A DNA stretch of 64,000 nucleotides from contig NW_004454159.1 of assembly GCF_000283155.1 (NCBI RefSeq), forward strand, positions 16,389,675-16,453,674. Reading direction: 5' to 3'. Positions 1-11,724 of this stretch are shown piece after piece. A program made the position numbers and the translations under genes. Each line of letters starts with the position of its first letter. Within the stretch, counting starts at the first letter, position 1. Source of the stretch: Ceratotherium simum simum (taxonomy: Eukaryota; Chordata; Mammalia; Perissodactyla; Rhinocerotidae). The notes under the pieces are model-generated. The model did not search any database, had not been told where the DNA came from, and saw only the letters and a list, made by a program, of their open reading frames with translations.

Positions 1-1080
1 TTTTGCTCTCATCCCTTTTATTTCCATATAGAAAAAATGCTGTTTTAAAAAGCCTTTCAGTTTACATTTCTAAACGACTTCAGAATTTCAAAGACTAGTT
101 AGATAAATTGCATTTAAGCTATAAAACTTTGCATTCCTGTCCAGAGACCATTGTTGTACATCTGCTTTATGATAGAAGGATGGAGTTATATCAAGATCAA
201 ATAATGTTACCCTTTTCAAAACAGCTACTAAGAGTGTAATTACTATGTTTTTGTCATTTTCTTTCTCTCTCCGGTCTCTTTCTTTCTTACTTTCTTGCTC
301 TCTGTCTCCCAGGTCAGCAAATTAAGTAAACACAATTTTGTGACTACTTTCCTGAATCAGTTTAAACCTTACCTGGGAATCAAAAGCATGGAACAAAAAA
401 CCTAGCAGAAAGTATTTCATTTAACTACTGAATTATTTTATATTTATGTATTATATTTCTAAATCAGATTATATTTGGAAAATCTAGCATTTCAACTGTA
501 TGTTACAATTCTTTAGTATCATTCCCGTTAGAGATTACTAGATGCAAATAGTTAATTTAATAAATTTCCTTAAAACTGAAAGTCGCTTATCACGTGTCTT
601 CAAAGTTCATGAATATTTCTTTGGGAGTAATCTGTAGAATACAAACTGAATTAAATACAAAATTTATTTTTAGTTTCCATCAGTTTAAATAATCATCATA
701 TGAACACAATGTGGATTCTTTACCTTTTATCCAGTTGTTCCTTTCACAAGAAACAAACCTATAAATACTAAATTGATTAAATTATTTCAAAGTGAGACAC
801 ATTTTAGTCTAACTATAAAGCAAAGCAGTTCTTTAAGAAAAAAATCAAAATCCAAATTTTATTTATTAAAAACAAAAAAAAAGCATGTGATATCTTTATA
901 TAGATAAGAATACTAAGCTACAAAATAGCTCACTCTATTTTACTATGTGATTTTCTGCAACTTTACATAACTTCTTTAAAGCATAATGCCAATACTAAAT
1001 TTGTAAAATGAGGGATTCCAACTATATCATATGACTATCAATTATTTAACTATTTGAACTATATCATGTTAGCTAAAATG
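1..1080. other. AT-rich unique sequence, nothing recognised
   Basis: This stretch is AT-rich with a short pyrimidine run near 260-310. I see no open frame with a recognisable domain, no clear repeat consensus and no RNA gene. Confidence 0.5.
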
Positions 1081-1084
1081 GCAC

Positions 1085-1268
1085 AAAATAGCAACTAATT
1101 TTCCTATGAGCTATTTACTTATTATCCCTTTTCATAAATTAGGAATCTGAGGATTGAAGAAAATAAATAGGTATTGTCCAAGATCACACATCTTGTAACT
1201 AACAGAGCCAGGATTGAAACCAAAGCAGTCTGGCTCCAGAACACAAGCTTTTAACTATTATACCATGA
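1085..1268 (+). repeat. MIR SINE relic
   Basis: The segment follows the 3' half of the MIR consensus: a motif like 'ttattatccc..tttcataaattaggaatctgagg', then a 'caagatcacacat' block, then 'cagagccaggattgaaacc', then 'cagtctggctccagaacac'. MIRs are ancient tRNA-derived SINEs shared by mammals, and this copy is degenerate. The boundaries are approximate. Confidence 0.85.
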
Positions 1269-1407
1269 ATCAAAAGATTCCTTCAAGCTCATATCTATTC
1301 ACAGAGTACTTTTATCTTCTCACTGTTTCTAAAGATTAAGTTGGTGCATGGAAAAGGTAAGCCCTACTTCTTGGTAGTCCAGTACAGAGATTCCAGTGTA
1401 GATAGAT

Positions 1408-1932
1408 GATTTAAACAACTTCACTGAGATATAATTTATATATCATAAAATTCACCCATTTAAAGTATAAAATTTATTGGTTTTAGTTATGTTCCCAGAA
1501 TTATGCAAATATTACCACAATCTAATTTTAGCACATTTTCCTCAGCACTAAAAGCAACCCTGTACCCAATAGCAGTCACTTCCATTCCCCCTCCTAGCCC
1601 CTGGTAACCACTAGTCTACTTTTAGTCTCTATAGGTTGCACATTCTGGACTTCTCGTATAAATGAATCATACAATATGTACTGTCTTATGACTGGTTTTT
1701 TCACTTAGCATAATGTTGTCAAGACTCACCCATATTGTAGAATATATCAGTACTTCATCCCTTTTTATTGCCATATAATACATACTTCATTGTCTGGATA
1801 CACCATATTTGTTTATCCATTCATCCTTTGATGGACATCTGGGTTGTGTCTACTCTTTAACTATTATGAATAATGCTGCTATGAACATTAGTGTACAAGT
1901 TTTTGTTTGGACATATGTTTTCATTTCTTTTG
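1408..1932 (-). mobile_element. L1 LINE, 3' end, antisense
   Basis: The left end reads as the reverse complement of an L1 3' terminus (a sense-strand 'gaattttatgatat..aattatatctca' motif). Further right are antisense versions of the 3' UTR and ORF2 tail, including 'catttgcacttagcataatgtt'-like text and 'ccattcatcctttgatggacatctgggttg'. Only about 0.5 kb remains, so it is a 5'-truncated old copy. The subfamily is not assigned. Confidence 0.85.
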
Positions 1933-2489
1933 AGTAGCCAGATTAATCAGAGAATTTTAAAAGAGTGTTCATGATTATAACTCCCACTTTGCTTCCCTAT
2001 TTGTTGGGGGTATAAAGAACATTCTCTCAAAGAAAGCGCTTTGAAATTTGACTCCTCCTCACGTGGCTAGATTTAGATGTCATATGTAAAATCTGAAATT
2101 CTGGGTAGACAGTAGAACTGTCAGTGTTTCAATGATAGTGCAATGGTTTGGTTTTATCATTAACAAAAGAGCAAAGTTCAAAAGAAACAAGAAAGAACAA
2201 AGCGGGTAGATTAAATTACAAGATTTCCCCTACCCTTTGTTCATGGGCACTGACTTGGAGGTATGGTCTGAAGGTCTGGAATAAGAAAGAAAGTTATCAT
2301 GTTATTGGTTGAATTATATCACCAGAATATTAAAAATATTAATTAATAATGAACAATAAAAAATAAAGAAATGAGGTCAGAGACATAACATGGCTGATTC
2401 CGATTTAAAAATTTATAAGTGAAGGCAGAGGATCCAGAGTGAATCTGAGAGACAACTGTGGGAGCAGCCCGAGGATGGGTTAGGTCTGG
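1933..2489. other. Unassigned sequence between repeats
   Basis: No feature was recognised in this AT-rich interval. It has no domain-bearing frame and no clear repeat signature. Confidence 0.4.
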
Positions 2490-2600
2490 AGCCCTGGTGT
2501 AAGTCTGGCCGTTGCGACCAGGATAATGGCTGAGTCCTTCCTGTCTCTGGGCTGCAGTTTCCTCTTCAAAATGAAGACGCTGGACTAGAAAATTGTTAAT
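2490..2600 (+). repeat. Probable MIR fragment
   Basis: A short match to the MIR core and 3' part: 'cctgtctctgggctgcagtttcctcttcaaaatgaag' resembles the 'cctcagtttcctcatctgtaaaatg' block. The left part is weakly supported. Confidence 0.55.
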
Positions 2601-2789
2601 TAGTCAGTCGGTATCCATACCAAATAACCTTACAGTTTAAATGGCTTGAAAATTTCTGAACCAATATCCAGAGCATGGAGTATTAAAAGATATCCCAAAC
2701 AGACAGTTCTGTTCCCCACTTTACTTGGACAAATTCTCTCCCTATCTTGACAGATATTTTACATATTTATAGTTTATTTGAATGTGAAC

Positions 2790-2925
2790 ACAGAATCAGA
2801 GATTGTTAGAGCTGGAATGAATTGCAGTAATCATTTGGTGAGTTATGCAAGACTCTCATTTTAGAGATTGTAAAAGCGGTTATGACCTGTGTGAGGACAC
2901 GTTATAGCGACGGGGGATCCAAGAC
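2790..2925 (+). repeat. MIR-class relic
   Basis: The order of short motifs ('gttagagctggaatgaa', 'ctctcattttagagattg', 'gacctgtgtgaggacac') follows the MIR layout of 'tagagctggaagggacc', 'ctcattttacagatgagg' and 'gcccaaggtcacac'. The copy is highly degenerate. Confidence 0.65.
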
Positions 2926-3359
2926 TGGCCAGGGCACTTGGCTTTTCAACCCTATCATGCCCCTTTTCCTCATGAGTCCTGGGAGTCCATGGATCCAAAC
3001 GTCTGTAGCTGCAATCCTGTCTCCATGGCAGACAGAGGAGTTTAGTTTTCCAAAATAGAAACAAAAAATCATTTATCAACTACCTATAAAGAACAAAAAG
3101 TTGCTGACAGACACTCAAGTTTTACATAAAGGTTATCAGTTATTAAATTCTTTCTCTTTTTCATAGCACCTACAACATCAATCAATGCATAATTCTGAAT
3201 GGAAAAATTCTTTTTCAAATCACTAATATTTTGCAGGGAAGTTGATGCAAACATCTACCAATGATTTTTTTTTTCTTCCTAGAAAGCCTCAGATATGCTC
3301 TTTATTGATGCTACTGCTATTGAAGAAAACAGCAGTAACAAATTATTTGGCTTTTAGCA

Positions 3360-3592
3360 GTTGCCTTCTAATTATTCTCTGCCACATCACACTCTGTATT
3401 TCCTTCATAACAAGTTTCACAGTCTGTAATGATGATAGTTACTTATGTGTTTACTTTTTATCTATATGTTTATGATCTGCCTTTTTCAACTAAAATGTGA
3501 GTTCCTTGGGTGCAGGAACTCTGCTTGTCCTGGGATATCAGCAGTGCTTAGCATATTTCCTGGTCCTTGGTCAATAGTGTTTGCTGAATGAA
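3360..3592 (+). repeat. L2 LINE, 3' end
   Basis: The segment follows the L2 3' region: 'ttctctgccacatcacactctg', then 'tgtgagttccttgggtgcaggaactctg', then 'cagtgcttagcatatttcctgg', ending near 'gtttgctgaatgaa'. L2 is a mammal-wide non-LTR retrotransposon that is long inactive. Confidence 0.78.
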
Positions 3593-3792
3593 AGCAACAA
3601 ATAACATTATACCAGTAAAGGGTATGCACAGCAAGAAATGAGGAACTCCATATTTTCTGCATTTCAGTGAACGTCTGAATATTTGCAGACATGAATATTG
3701 ACATCCAAATATTTCAGATGTGTCTCTCAGCCCGCAGTGCAATGAGTTATATTCTTATTGCTAATCTCTGTGCTTAAAAGAGGGTGTGATTG

Positions 3793-3984
3793 AGGGGCTA
3801 GCCCTGTGGTGTGGTGGTTAAGCTCAGGGCGTTCAGCTTTGGTGACCTGGGTTCAGGGGTTTGGATCCTGGGCGTGGACCTACGCCACTCATCAGCCACA
3901 TTGTGGCGGTGACCCACATATATGGTAGAGGAAGATGGACACAGATGTTAGCTCAGGGCTACTCTTCCTCAGCATAAAAAAAAA
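3793..3984 (+). mobile_element. ERE-type SINE (perissodactyl tRNA-derived)
   Basis: The head 'ggggctagccctgtgg' is followed by the A-box-like 'gtggtggttaag' and the B-box-like 'gtttggatcctggg'. The tail module contains 'gaggaagatggacacagatgttagctcaggg' in outline and ends in an A run. Degenerate direct repeats of about 14 bp flank it (around 3779-3792 and from 3982). The internal sequence diverges from younger copies in this window, so it is an older insertion. Confidence 0.9.
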
Positions 3985-4089
3985 GATGGTGTTATCCACC
4001 CACAACTAATATTATGAACAATGTGGACTAGTAGAGCTTTGTTTAATGCATGGAGCATATCTTTATTTAATGTCATAGAGAAAGAACAT

Positions 4090-4205
4090 ACCTTTGGAGT
4101 TAGACCTGCATTTGAATGTAGCTCTGCCATTTCCAACCTTTGTGATCTTGGGTGAGTAAATTCACCTGAGCCTCTGGATTTTATCTATAAATATAGATAA
4201 AACTT
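4090..4205 (+). repeat. MIR SINE relic
   Basis: It carries the MIR core in order: 'tttggagttagacctgcatttgaa', 'gctctgccatttcc', 'tgtgatcttgggtgagtaa', 'cctgagcctctgg' and 'tttatctataaa'. Confidence 0.85.
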
Positions 4206-4678
4206 TTGACAAGTTCCTGATGCAATATGAAAATATTCAACCTGTTGGTAAATTTCTTCATTTACTGCAAGCAATTAGCTTTCATAGTGTTACAAAATTA
4301 GTAATAATCAGCTTTGAATATAGTGAGTGTTCAGCAAATGTATTTATTTTTATTATTACTGATCTGTGGCAACCTCAAAGATGTATATCACATAAACAAA
4401 AAGTGATCATGCAAAATGGGTCATTCTGTGATCATGTAGCTTCAGTGTGGGCAGCATTCAGGTTTTTAAATTAGTCTTCATGGAGATTCTTCTGCCCTGT
4501 TGGTGAGGACTCCCCGTGGACATAGAGGACCTTGATGGTGCTATCATCTTTTGCCAACCTCTGTCCAGCCCAGCAGAGTGGGTTTGAAAATAGTGCGGCC
4601 ATGATGATAAGAGACTGGCTTAGTTTCAGACCTCTATTATCGGGCTTACTGGTTTTCATGTTTTGCCAAATACAGCAT

Positions 4679-4965
4679 AAGAAGTGAGAGAGGTAGTGAT
4701 GGGCCAGCTCAGTGGCGCAGTGGTTAAGTGCTCGCCCTCTGCTGCAGTGACCCGGGGCTCGGATCCGGGGCGCGCACCAACGCATTGCTTGGCAAGCCAT
4801 GCTGTGGCGGAGTCCCATATAAAGTGGAGGAAGATGGGCATGGTTGTTAGCCCAGGGCCAGTCTTCCTCAGCAAAAAGAGGGGGATGGGTAGATGTTAGC
4901 TCAGGGCTGATCTTCCTCACACAAAAAAAAAAAAGAAGAAGAAGAAGAAGTGAGAGAGGTAGTGA
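4679..4965 (+). mobile_element. ERE-type SINE with perfect 21-bp TSD
   Basis: The SINE body spans about 4700-4944, with head 'gggccagctcagtggcgcagtgg', B-box-like 'ggctcggatccggggcg', and two 'gttagc(t/c)cagggc' tail modules. It ends in an A run that grades into (GAA)n. Identical 21-bp direct repeats lie at 4679-4699 and 4945-4965, the expected mark of L1-mediated retrotransposition. The perfect TSD suggests a fairly recent insertion. A 168-codon open frame on the minus strand here is only the SINE read backwards. Confidence 0.95.
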
Positions 4966-5580
4966 GTTCCCCATCACAGAACATGTTCAAACACAAGCTA
5001 CACAGTAAACCAGAAGAGGGCAATGTAGACAGGATTCAGCCTTTACTGCCTTGCTTTTAAACTCAAGGTACTCATAATGTAATGTGTGGAGTTCCAAGAT
5101 GCTCTACCCTTGTTTCCTGTAGATGTTTTGCTTGCTTTTTCGAAAGTGGTGATAATATCACTACTTGAACCTTAGGTGCTGCATGTGTGAAGGAAATCCC
5201 AACCAGAAGCATACAAGGCTCCTGTAAGGCTAAGGATTTTATCTGACTACTTTTGTTACTTTTTTAAAAAAGGTTTATAATGTAGTACGTTATCTTGCCA
5301 GATTCTCTGAAGGAGAATCTTCTGAAGTACTTTTGGTCTTCTAAGGAGCTGGCTGATCCTTTACCGAGGAGAGTGCTGACAGGCTGCCCTCTATTATTCT
5401 TCAGTGCCATCTCACTAACCCTGATGAAAGGGAGTTGCTTTGGTTTTTTCCTGCTAGGTGATGTCAATGAAAGTTGGTTTGTCCAGGATGGTAGAGAGCC
5501 TTGCATTCTGGTGGCAATTTTCAATTTCCTGTTCTCCATCAGCCCTACCAGCTCACCTACCTTTCATATATTTATTCCTA
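4966..5580. other. Unassigned sequence
   Basis: No repeat or gene was recognised. A 97-codon frame on the plus strand (5295-5588) and a 91-codon frame opposite it have no recognisable domain and are most likely chance openings. Confidence 0.4.
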
Positions 5581-5830
5581 GACAATAAGTTGAATACCGA
5601 TTATGGGTCACAGTTCTTTGCTACAGACTCTTAACACCGTTAGTGTAGTAGGAAAATGATAAATAGTCAGAATATATGTGATAGGTGTTACAGGAGGTGG
5701 AGAAAGGTAAGTAGGAAAAGTGGGGCATGAAGGAAGAAGAAGTCATCTCTATTTGCATAGGCAAGGGAGTGTTTCACTGAAACTTCATTCAGGAAGTGAA
5801 AAATTAGCAGGAGTTCTCCGAGGATGCGGC
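5555..5830 (+). repeat. Old dispersed mammalian repeat, family not named
   Basis: The order of motifs ('atttattcctagacaataagttgaatacc', '..gctacagactcttaac', 'atgtgataggtgttacaggaggtgg') resembles the start of a long dispersed repeat found across mammalian genomes. I recognise its layout but cannot name it. The segment at 6870-7680 looks like a further part of the same repeat. Confidence 0.45.
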
Positions 5831-6734
5831 CCAAGCCCCGCAAGCTTCCTCTAGAGCAAGCAGATCAACATCTTGGGTACACCAAGTTGAGTGCTGGAAC
5901 CAACTATTAATACTAGTTAAAGAGAGCCAATTGTTCAAATCTGGAGAATTTTGCAAGCTGGTTGATAAACATAGCCGTTATTAAATATCACATTATATAA
6001 ACTTATAATCAAATAAATTATATTAAAAACAAAGGTAACAAATATTCAAACTTTATAACTTCCCAATTATTTTATTACATCTTAGTCTCATGTATGCTTT
6101 TGAGGTTATTTATGTCTATTGCATCTGAATCGTAGAGATACTAAATAATCATGCACTACCGTGTATCTCTTTCCAATTCCTCATGCAGTGACATCATGTT
6201 ATGGCCATGGTGGAAGTATTTATGCCCGGAAAAATCAGCCAACACTACAAATCAAGTTTTTATTTATTATTGTTTTGTTAATCATCTGGGCTTGAGAAAA
6301 TGATGGAGAAAATGTTAATTATGGAGATTACACTTAAAGTATGTTGTAGTTAAAGCTGTTACATTGTGAATAGCACACACAGAAAAGGAGGAAGAATACT
6401 TCCAGTATTAGAAAACTGTTATCTGATTCAGCAAAAAAATTGCTTATGTCATTGATTAATGAGTGAAGTTACAACAAATGTCATCACTGTTTATGTTCAT
6501 CTTAATCATTAATGTAAACGAAAATATCATTAACATTCATGTCAGAACTATAGCTGTTTATCAACTGCAACCACAGGTTGGCTCTAGATACGACAGTTCA
6601 GCAAAAATCAACAAAAGCACTCTATTAGAATCAATTGGCTATATTGAATTTACAAGAAAGAGTATTTCATGTTTTTTTACTTCTCTGTAAATTGTATGCT
6701 GTGCATTCTTTAAATCAATAAAATATACTAAACT

Positions 6735-6782
6735 TATGTACATATGTATGCATGCATACACACATATGTATATGTATGTGTG
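6735..6782. repeat. 48-bp alternating purine-pyrimidine tract
   Basis: Every base alternates purine and pyrimidine across this tract, which mixes TATG, CATG and CACA steps. It includes the perfect palindrome GTATGCATGCATAC. Such tracts can adopt Z-DNA or cruciform structure under supercoiling. Here it is most simply a decayed microsatellite. Confidence 0.85.
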
Positions 6783-6869
6783 TTATGTTATACACATGCA
6801 CATACTTTTTTTCCCCTCATGGAGAGCAGGCTGTTAAACATTTACAGACTCACCACTGTGCACAAGTGT

Positions 6870-7680
6870 TAGTGTGACCAGTACACCGGATAGAATGTTC
6901 TGCTCTAGTTAAGTGAGCCATTTAATGATTTAAGACAGGAAGTTACATGATTATACCTGCATTTTGGAAAAATTTATTTACCTGAAGTAAGGAATAAAGA
7001 CAAGGAAATAATTTAGGAGAGAATTAATTTAGTTCAGGGAATAAATATTGAGAGCCTTAGGTTAAATCAGAAAAAAGGAAGAGACAGATCTGAGAGAGAT
7101 GTTCCAGTTAGAGTTGTAAAAACATAGTGGGGGATTAGCTGTGAAAGAGGGGCAACGGGAAGATCACCTCAGATGTGTGGCTCCGAAGAACAAGCAGAGA
7201 GCAAAGGAAATAAGTAGATTAAGTAGTTTTAAAAACCACACACACACACAATTTTTGAGTAAGGATTTAGAAGCTTAGTTTTGGCCCACGTTTGAAATAC
7301 TTACATATTTAAATAGAGTCTTCCAGCATGTAGTTGAAAATGAGAGTCTAAATGATAGAAAAGGGATCTGGTTTGAGTCAGAAATTTTGGAGACTCAGGA
7401 AATAGATGGTTGAGGAAGACATGAGACGGAGAGGGGCTCGAAAGAGAATATATACCGCAAAAAGGTAAGGGAAACAAGATTCAAACTTCGGAACCACCCA
7501 TATTTAATGGTGAGATGATAAAACGCTTAATAATGGAGATGAAAAAGAGTTAAGATTCGAAGAGAATCAGGAGAGAGCGGTGCCTCAGAAATGAAAGTTT
7601 GGAAAAGGCATAATTAAAGGTATCAAACGCAGTGGAGAGTCACAAAGAACCCCTAAACATTCATTGAGGGTAGTGGGCTG
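6870..7680 (+). repeat. Old dispersed mammalian repeat, family not named
   Basis: Purine-rich text with motifs such as 'gacaggaagttacatgatta', 'ttttggaaaaattta', 'cttagttttggcccacg', 'gactcaggaaatagatgg' and 'aaaggtatcaaacgcagtggagag' matches the layout of the same old dispersed repeat as 5555-5830. A (CA) run sits at about 7237-7250. No coding frame was seen. The family is not assigned. Confidence 0.45.
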
Positions 7681-7699
7681 AAGTTAGATCATCTGCTGT

Positions 7700-8195
7700 G
7701 CCAACTGCAGTAGGATTCTTTTCTGGTTATCACTTGCTGCAAAACAGACTACCTCCCAAATTAGCTTCAAACAACCACAGTTCATTATTTGTCATGATTC
7801 TGAGGGTTGGCTGCGTTCAGCTGGATGGTACCTCTGCTCTACATGGAGTTTCCTGGAAAGTCCAAGATGATCTGAGTGTCTATTGCCTCACCTGAGGCGG
7901 CTGAAATGGCTTGGGGCCATCTGGGCCCCTTTCTCTCCCTTTGTAGTCTCTCATCCTCCAGGGACAGTCAGACTTCTTTAAATGGCAGCTGGTTTCCAAG
8001 ATAGCAAGAGGGGAACCTACAAGGTGTCTTGAAGCCTGAAAACATCCCTTCTGCCACATTCTATTTATCAAAGTAAATTACAAGGAAGCTTAAATTCAAG
8101 GGGTAAGACACACACCACACTGCTTGATGTAAGGAACAGCATGCGTGAACAGGGATGGGAGAAATTTTGGATGACCATCTTTGTAGGCAGTTCCT
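7700..8195 (-). mobile_element. Probable MLT1/MaLR-like LTR relic, antisense
   Basis: The left end resembles an antisense MaLR terminus ('ttatcacttgctgcaaaacagactacc'). Motifs further in include 'gattctgagggttggctgcg', 'cttctgccacattctatttatcaaagtaaattacaagg' and 'ggatgaccatctttg'. The class assignment is tentative; another old LTR or DNA element is possible. Confidence 0.45.
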
Positions 8196-8199
8196 CCCT

Positions 8200-9335
8200 G
8201 TGTTCTTCTTTTGTGCCACGTGAGTACACTTAAGTGTTGGCCCCTTTCTTATTTTAGTCCCAGCAACTCCAGGATTAATGTGATGCTCCACATTTACATA
8301 CAACAAAAATAAAGACTCTGTATCTAAGATCCACAAATGAGCTCCAACCCAAGCGCAGTTCTCAGGAGTCAAGGAAATGCATACCTAAACCTAAGGGAAA
8401 GATCTGGATTAGGATGTGGGAACAGGGCCAAGGAAAAATGAACACACCACAGATCCTCATCTATATAAAGCTACAAAAAAACAAACAGAGCTTACTAACT
8501 TTCCCACCCAAGAGTCTGAGTACAAACGTCCTAACAACCTCATTCCATTTCTTTGCTTCAGCACCCAGACATCTTTAGATCACTTGCGGCCTTGAGGTAT
8601 CAAATAACATGAAAAGGGGAGGGGGAATTTTTGTATTAACAACAGGCTCTTTGTCCACATTGAATGTGCATACCTTAGTATGCAGAGAGAGACTGTAAAC
8701 AGGGCAACCTTTTGCAAGACAAGTTTTCGAGAAATATGTTGGCCTCATGACATATCTCTACAGCATGTCACATAGCCTAGCTTGAGTAGATGAGTCTTGC
8801 TGACCATGCATACGCAGATGGCCAGAATTTTGTGTTATTTTTCACGCATTTTTAAGGTAAAGTAAGTTCTGATTCTCTAATTAGGTATCTTCAAGCACTG
8901 TTTTATTTTCCATTTTTCGCTTTCAAATGTACACATATAGGCCGATTTTATCATTTGATTTTATCATTTTAGAATGATTTCTTAGGACTAATTTCCATAA
9001 CAATAAGACAAACAAGCCTATGATACAAATGATTTATATATGTATAAATACATAATGTATGAATGCAAACAGATTGAAATTCATGATAAAATTCCTGGCC
9101 CATAATTGTAGTGGTTTAATTGTAGCAGTCTAATTGTAGAAATCTCTAATTATCACAGTTTGATATAGTCTAACTGGCTGTGAAATCTTGAACTAGTTGT
9201 TTTAGGATTATTTTCTAAGAATAATAAATGGTTTATACAAAAAAGCACTATTATACATTAGGCAAATAAGCCAATTTTCATGTTTAAATTCATAACCCTG
9301 AATTTTAGTGAAAAGAGAACTACATTGGCTTCTGG
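8200..9335. other. Unassigned sequence with short internal echoes
   Basis: No repeat family or gene was recognised. Small local echoes are visible: 'ttttatcattt' twice near 8946-8970, and 'aattgtag' three times near 9104-9138. These look like replication slippage. Confidence 0.4.
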
Positions 9336-9482
9336 TCTAAACTAGTCTAGCTGGATGTGAAAACTTGAGCCACTAATTTAACTGCTTTGAAGTGAATTTT
9401 TATAATTTTCCATTGTTAAAACAAGAGAATAGAACTAGATTATTCCAATGGTCCATCTCCAGCTCTAAAATTCTATCATTCC
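9336..9482 (+). repeat. MIR-class relic
   Basis: The 3' half matches the MIR layout: 'taatttaactgctttg', 'gaatagaactagattattcc', then 'atggtccatctccagctctaaaattctatcattcc'. That last block is a clear match to the MIR 3' end. Confidence 0.75.
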
Positions 9483-10074
9483 TTGGTTCTGAAAATGAAT
9501 TAGAAGTTACCAACAAAAACCAATACAATTCCTCAGAACGACTGAATCTTATTACAACTTATGCAGCTAAATCATTTTATAGGCCTCAGAGGATCAAAAT
9601 GTCATCATTAGAAGATTAGAATTAACCTCCAACTAAGTCCCAATGAATATTCCTGTGTTATTCCAAGACATATCACTTCTTCCCATAGGAATATTAAATG
9701 GTAAACTAACTATCTAACCCTTTAAGTAAAGGGGATGAGAAATAATGATTTTTCAGAGGAAATATTTCCACCACCTCATACATCAGCTGCTTATAAAGTC
9801 AAACTATTATAAATTTAAAAGTGCAAAGTTGCTAAGTTTAGCTTGATTTTCATTTGTTACAAAGACTTTAATTCTACTCTCATTGATGTCGATGGTTTGC
9901 ACCATTTTTTGACAACTAACAACATAATTTTTTTAATGAAATTGTGTGGAACAAAAAAGTGAATTTGGAGACTGACAAAAGAAAGCAAGGAACTGGTCAT
10001 GGAAAGGAGGCAGTCTTCTATTGAATAGCTTCCAAATCTGAACCAATCTGTTTAGGGTAGCATGGAGACTAACT

Positions 10075-10310
10075 AATAGCATTGATGGACCTTGGAATCA
10101 CACAGACCTGAGTTTGAATCCCAGATATACTACCTGTTACCTTCATGCCCTTGGGAGAATTACTTCATAACTCTAAACCTCAGTTTTTTCTTTGGATCAT
10201 ATTAGCAGCAGTATCATAGGCTGTTATTAGTAGGAAAATATATTGAAAGAGCCTAGTGCTGAGCTTGACATATAGTTCATGCTCAAATGTTTATTATTAT
10301 TATTATTACT
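10075..10310 (+). repeat. MIR SINE with TTA microsatellite at its end
   Basis: A near-complete MIR: 'ttggaatcacacagacctgagtttgaatccc', 'tactacctgttacc', 'cttgggagaattactt', 'ctaaacctcag', and a 3' part 'gcctagtgctgagcttgacatatagttcatgctcaaatg'. A (TTA)n run follows at 10291-10308. Confidence 0.88.
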
Positions 10311-10448
10311 ATCGTCATCATCAACACCAAAGCTAAGATCCAATGGATGTTTCATTAAAAAGTCAAATGTAAATGAAACACCATGAATGCTAATAATGTA
10401 ATATTTGTACACTTACAATCTTTATTATAAAAATAATCACTTTTTTAT

Positions 10449-10987
10449 TATTTTATTTTATTGTGATAGGAACACAACACGAGATCTACCCTCTTAACAA
10501 ATTTTTAAATATACAATACATTTATGACTATAGATACTATGGCGTGAAACAGATCACTAGAGCTTATTTATCTTGCTTGACTGAAACTTTATGCCCTTTA
10601 ATCGATAAACCCATTTTGCCCCCTTCCCCAGATCCTGGTAACCACCATTCCACACTTTGATTCTACGGATTGGACTACTTTAGATACCTCATATAAGTGG
10701 AATCATGCAGTATTTTTCTTTCTGTGACTGGCTTATTTCACTTAGCATAATGTCCTCAAGAGTCGTACATGTTGTTGCATATTACAGAATTTCCTTCTCT
10801 TTAAAGGCTGAATAGTATTCCATTGTGTGTATATACCATATTCTCTTTATCCATTCATCTATCGATGGACATTTAGGTTGTTTCCACATCTTGGCTGTTG
10901 TGCATAGTGCTGCAATGAACATAGGAGTGCTAATATCTCTTTGACATGCTGATTTCAATTCTTTTGCATAAATACCCAGAAGTGGGT
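10449..10987 (-). mobile_element. L1 LINE, 3' end, antisense
   Basis: Antisense L1 3' region with the typical order: 'cctggtaaccaccattcc', 'cctcatataagtggaatcatgcagta', 'cttatttcacttagcataatgtcctcaag', 'gaatagtattccattgtgtgtatatacc', 'ccattcatctatcgatggacatttaggttg' and 'gctgcaatgaacatagg'. It is 5'-truncated at about 10987. Confidence 0.9.
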
Positions 10988-11276
10988 TTACTATAGACTA
11001 AAAATATAGGCCACACACTGCCAGAATAATGCCTATAACTAACCTAGCGTTTTTATTCAGAATATATAAACAACATCTAAAGATCAGTAAAAACAATTAT
11101 CAAATAGAAAAGTGGTTGAAAAACATCAACAAGTGTTTCACAGAAGAATAAATGCAAATAAGTCATAAGCTTATGTAAAGAAGCTCAACCCCATGAACAT
11201 AAGAGAGAAGAACTTTAAATCCATAATAAAATTTAATTTTATACTACACAATTTAATAACAATTAAAATTAAATTA

Positions 11277-11529
11277 AAATCTATTGGAGCCAGCCCCGTG
11301 GCCTAGTGGTTAAGTTTGGTGTGCTCTGCTTCGGCAGCCCAAGTTTGGTTCCTGGCACAGACCTACACCATTCGTTGGCGGCCATGTTGTGGCAGTGACC
11401 CACATAAAAAATAGAGGAAGATTGACACAGATGTTCTCTCAGAGCGAATCTTCCTCAAGCAAAAAGAGGAAGATTGGCAATAGACGTTAGCTCAGGGGAA
11501 ATCTTCCTCAGCAAAAAAAAAAAATCTAT
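11277..11529 (+). mobile_element. ERE-type SINE
   Basis: The body runs about 11286-11522 with head 'ggagccagccccgtggcctagtgg' and two tail modules ('cttcctcaagcaaaaagagg' and 'gttagctcaggggaaatcttcctcagcaaa'), ending in an A run. Short direct repeats 'aaaatctat' flank it (11277-11284 and from 11521). It has many differences from the younger copies, so it is an older insertion. Confidence 0.92.
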
Positions 11530-11724
11530 CAATTCTAGGTAAGGTTATGAAACAACTAGAAGTTTTCAGCCCACCACCAATGGGCGTATGATTGATATAT
11601 TCACTTTTTTTTTTGGCAATTCCAATAAAGATGAACATACGTATTGGTGGTTATTCACTGGGGTTGTCAGGAAAGCCACCTGCTGAAATTCAAAGAAAAT
11701 ATTTCTTAATGTGAGCAATGAATG

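Noticed and set aside
4471..4977. 168-codon minus-strand frame, the longest in the window
   Set aside because: It is an ERE SINE read backwards together with its flanks. Near-identical peptides appear from other ERE copies (about 30.7-31.0 and 59.5-59.8 kb), which shows they are repeat translations and not a gene family.
5295..5588. 97-codon plus-strand frame
   Set aside because: A frame of similar length exists on the opposite strand over the same bases, with no domain and no start context to favour either.
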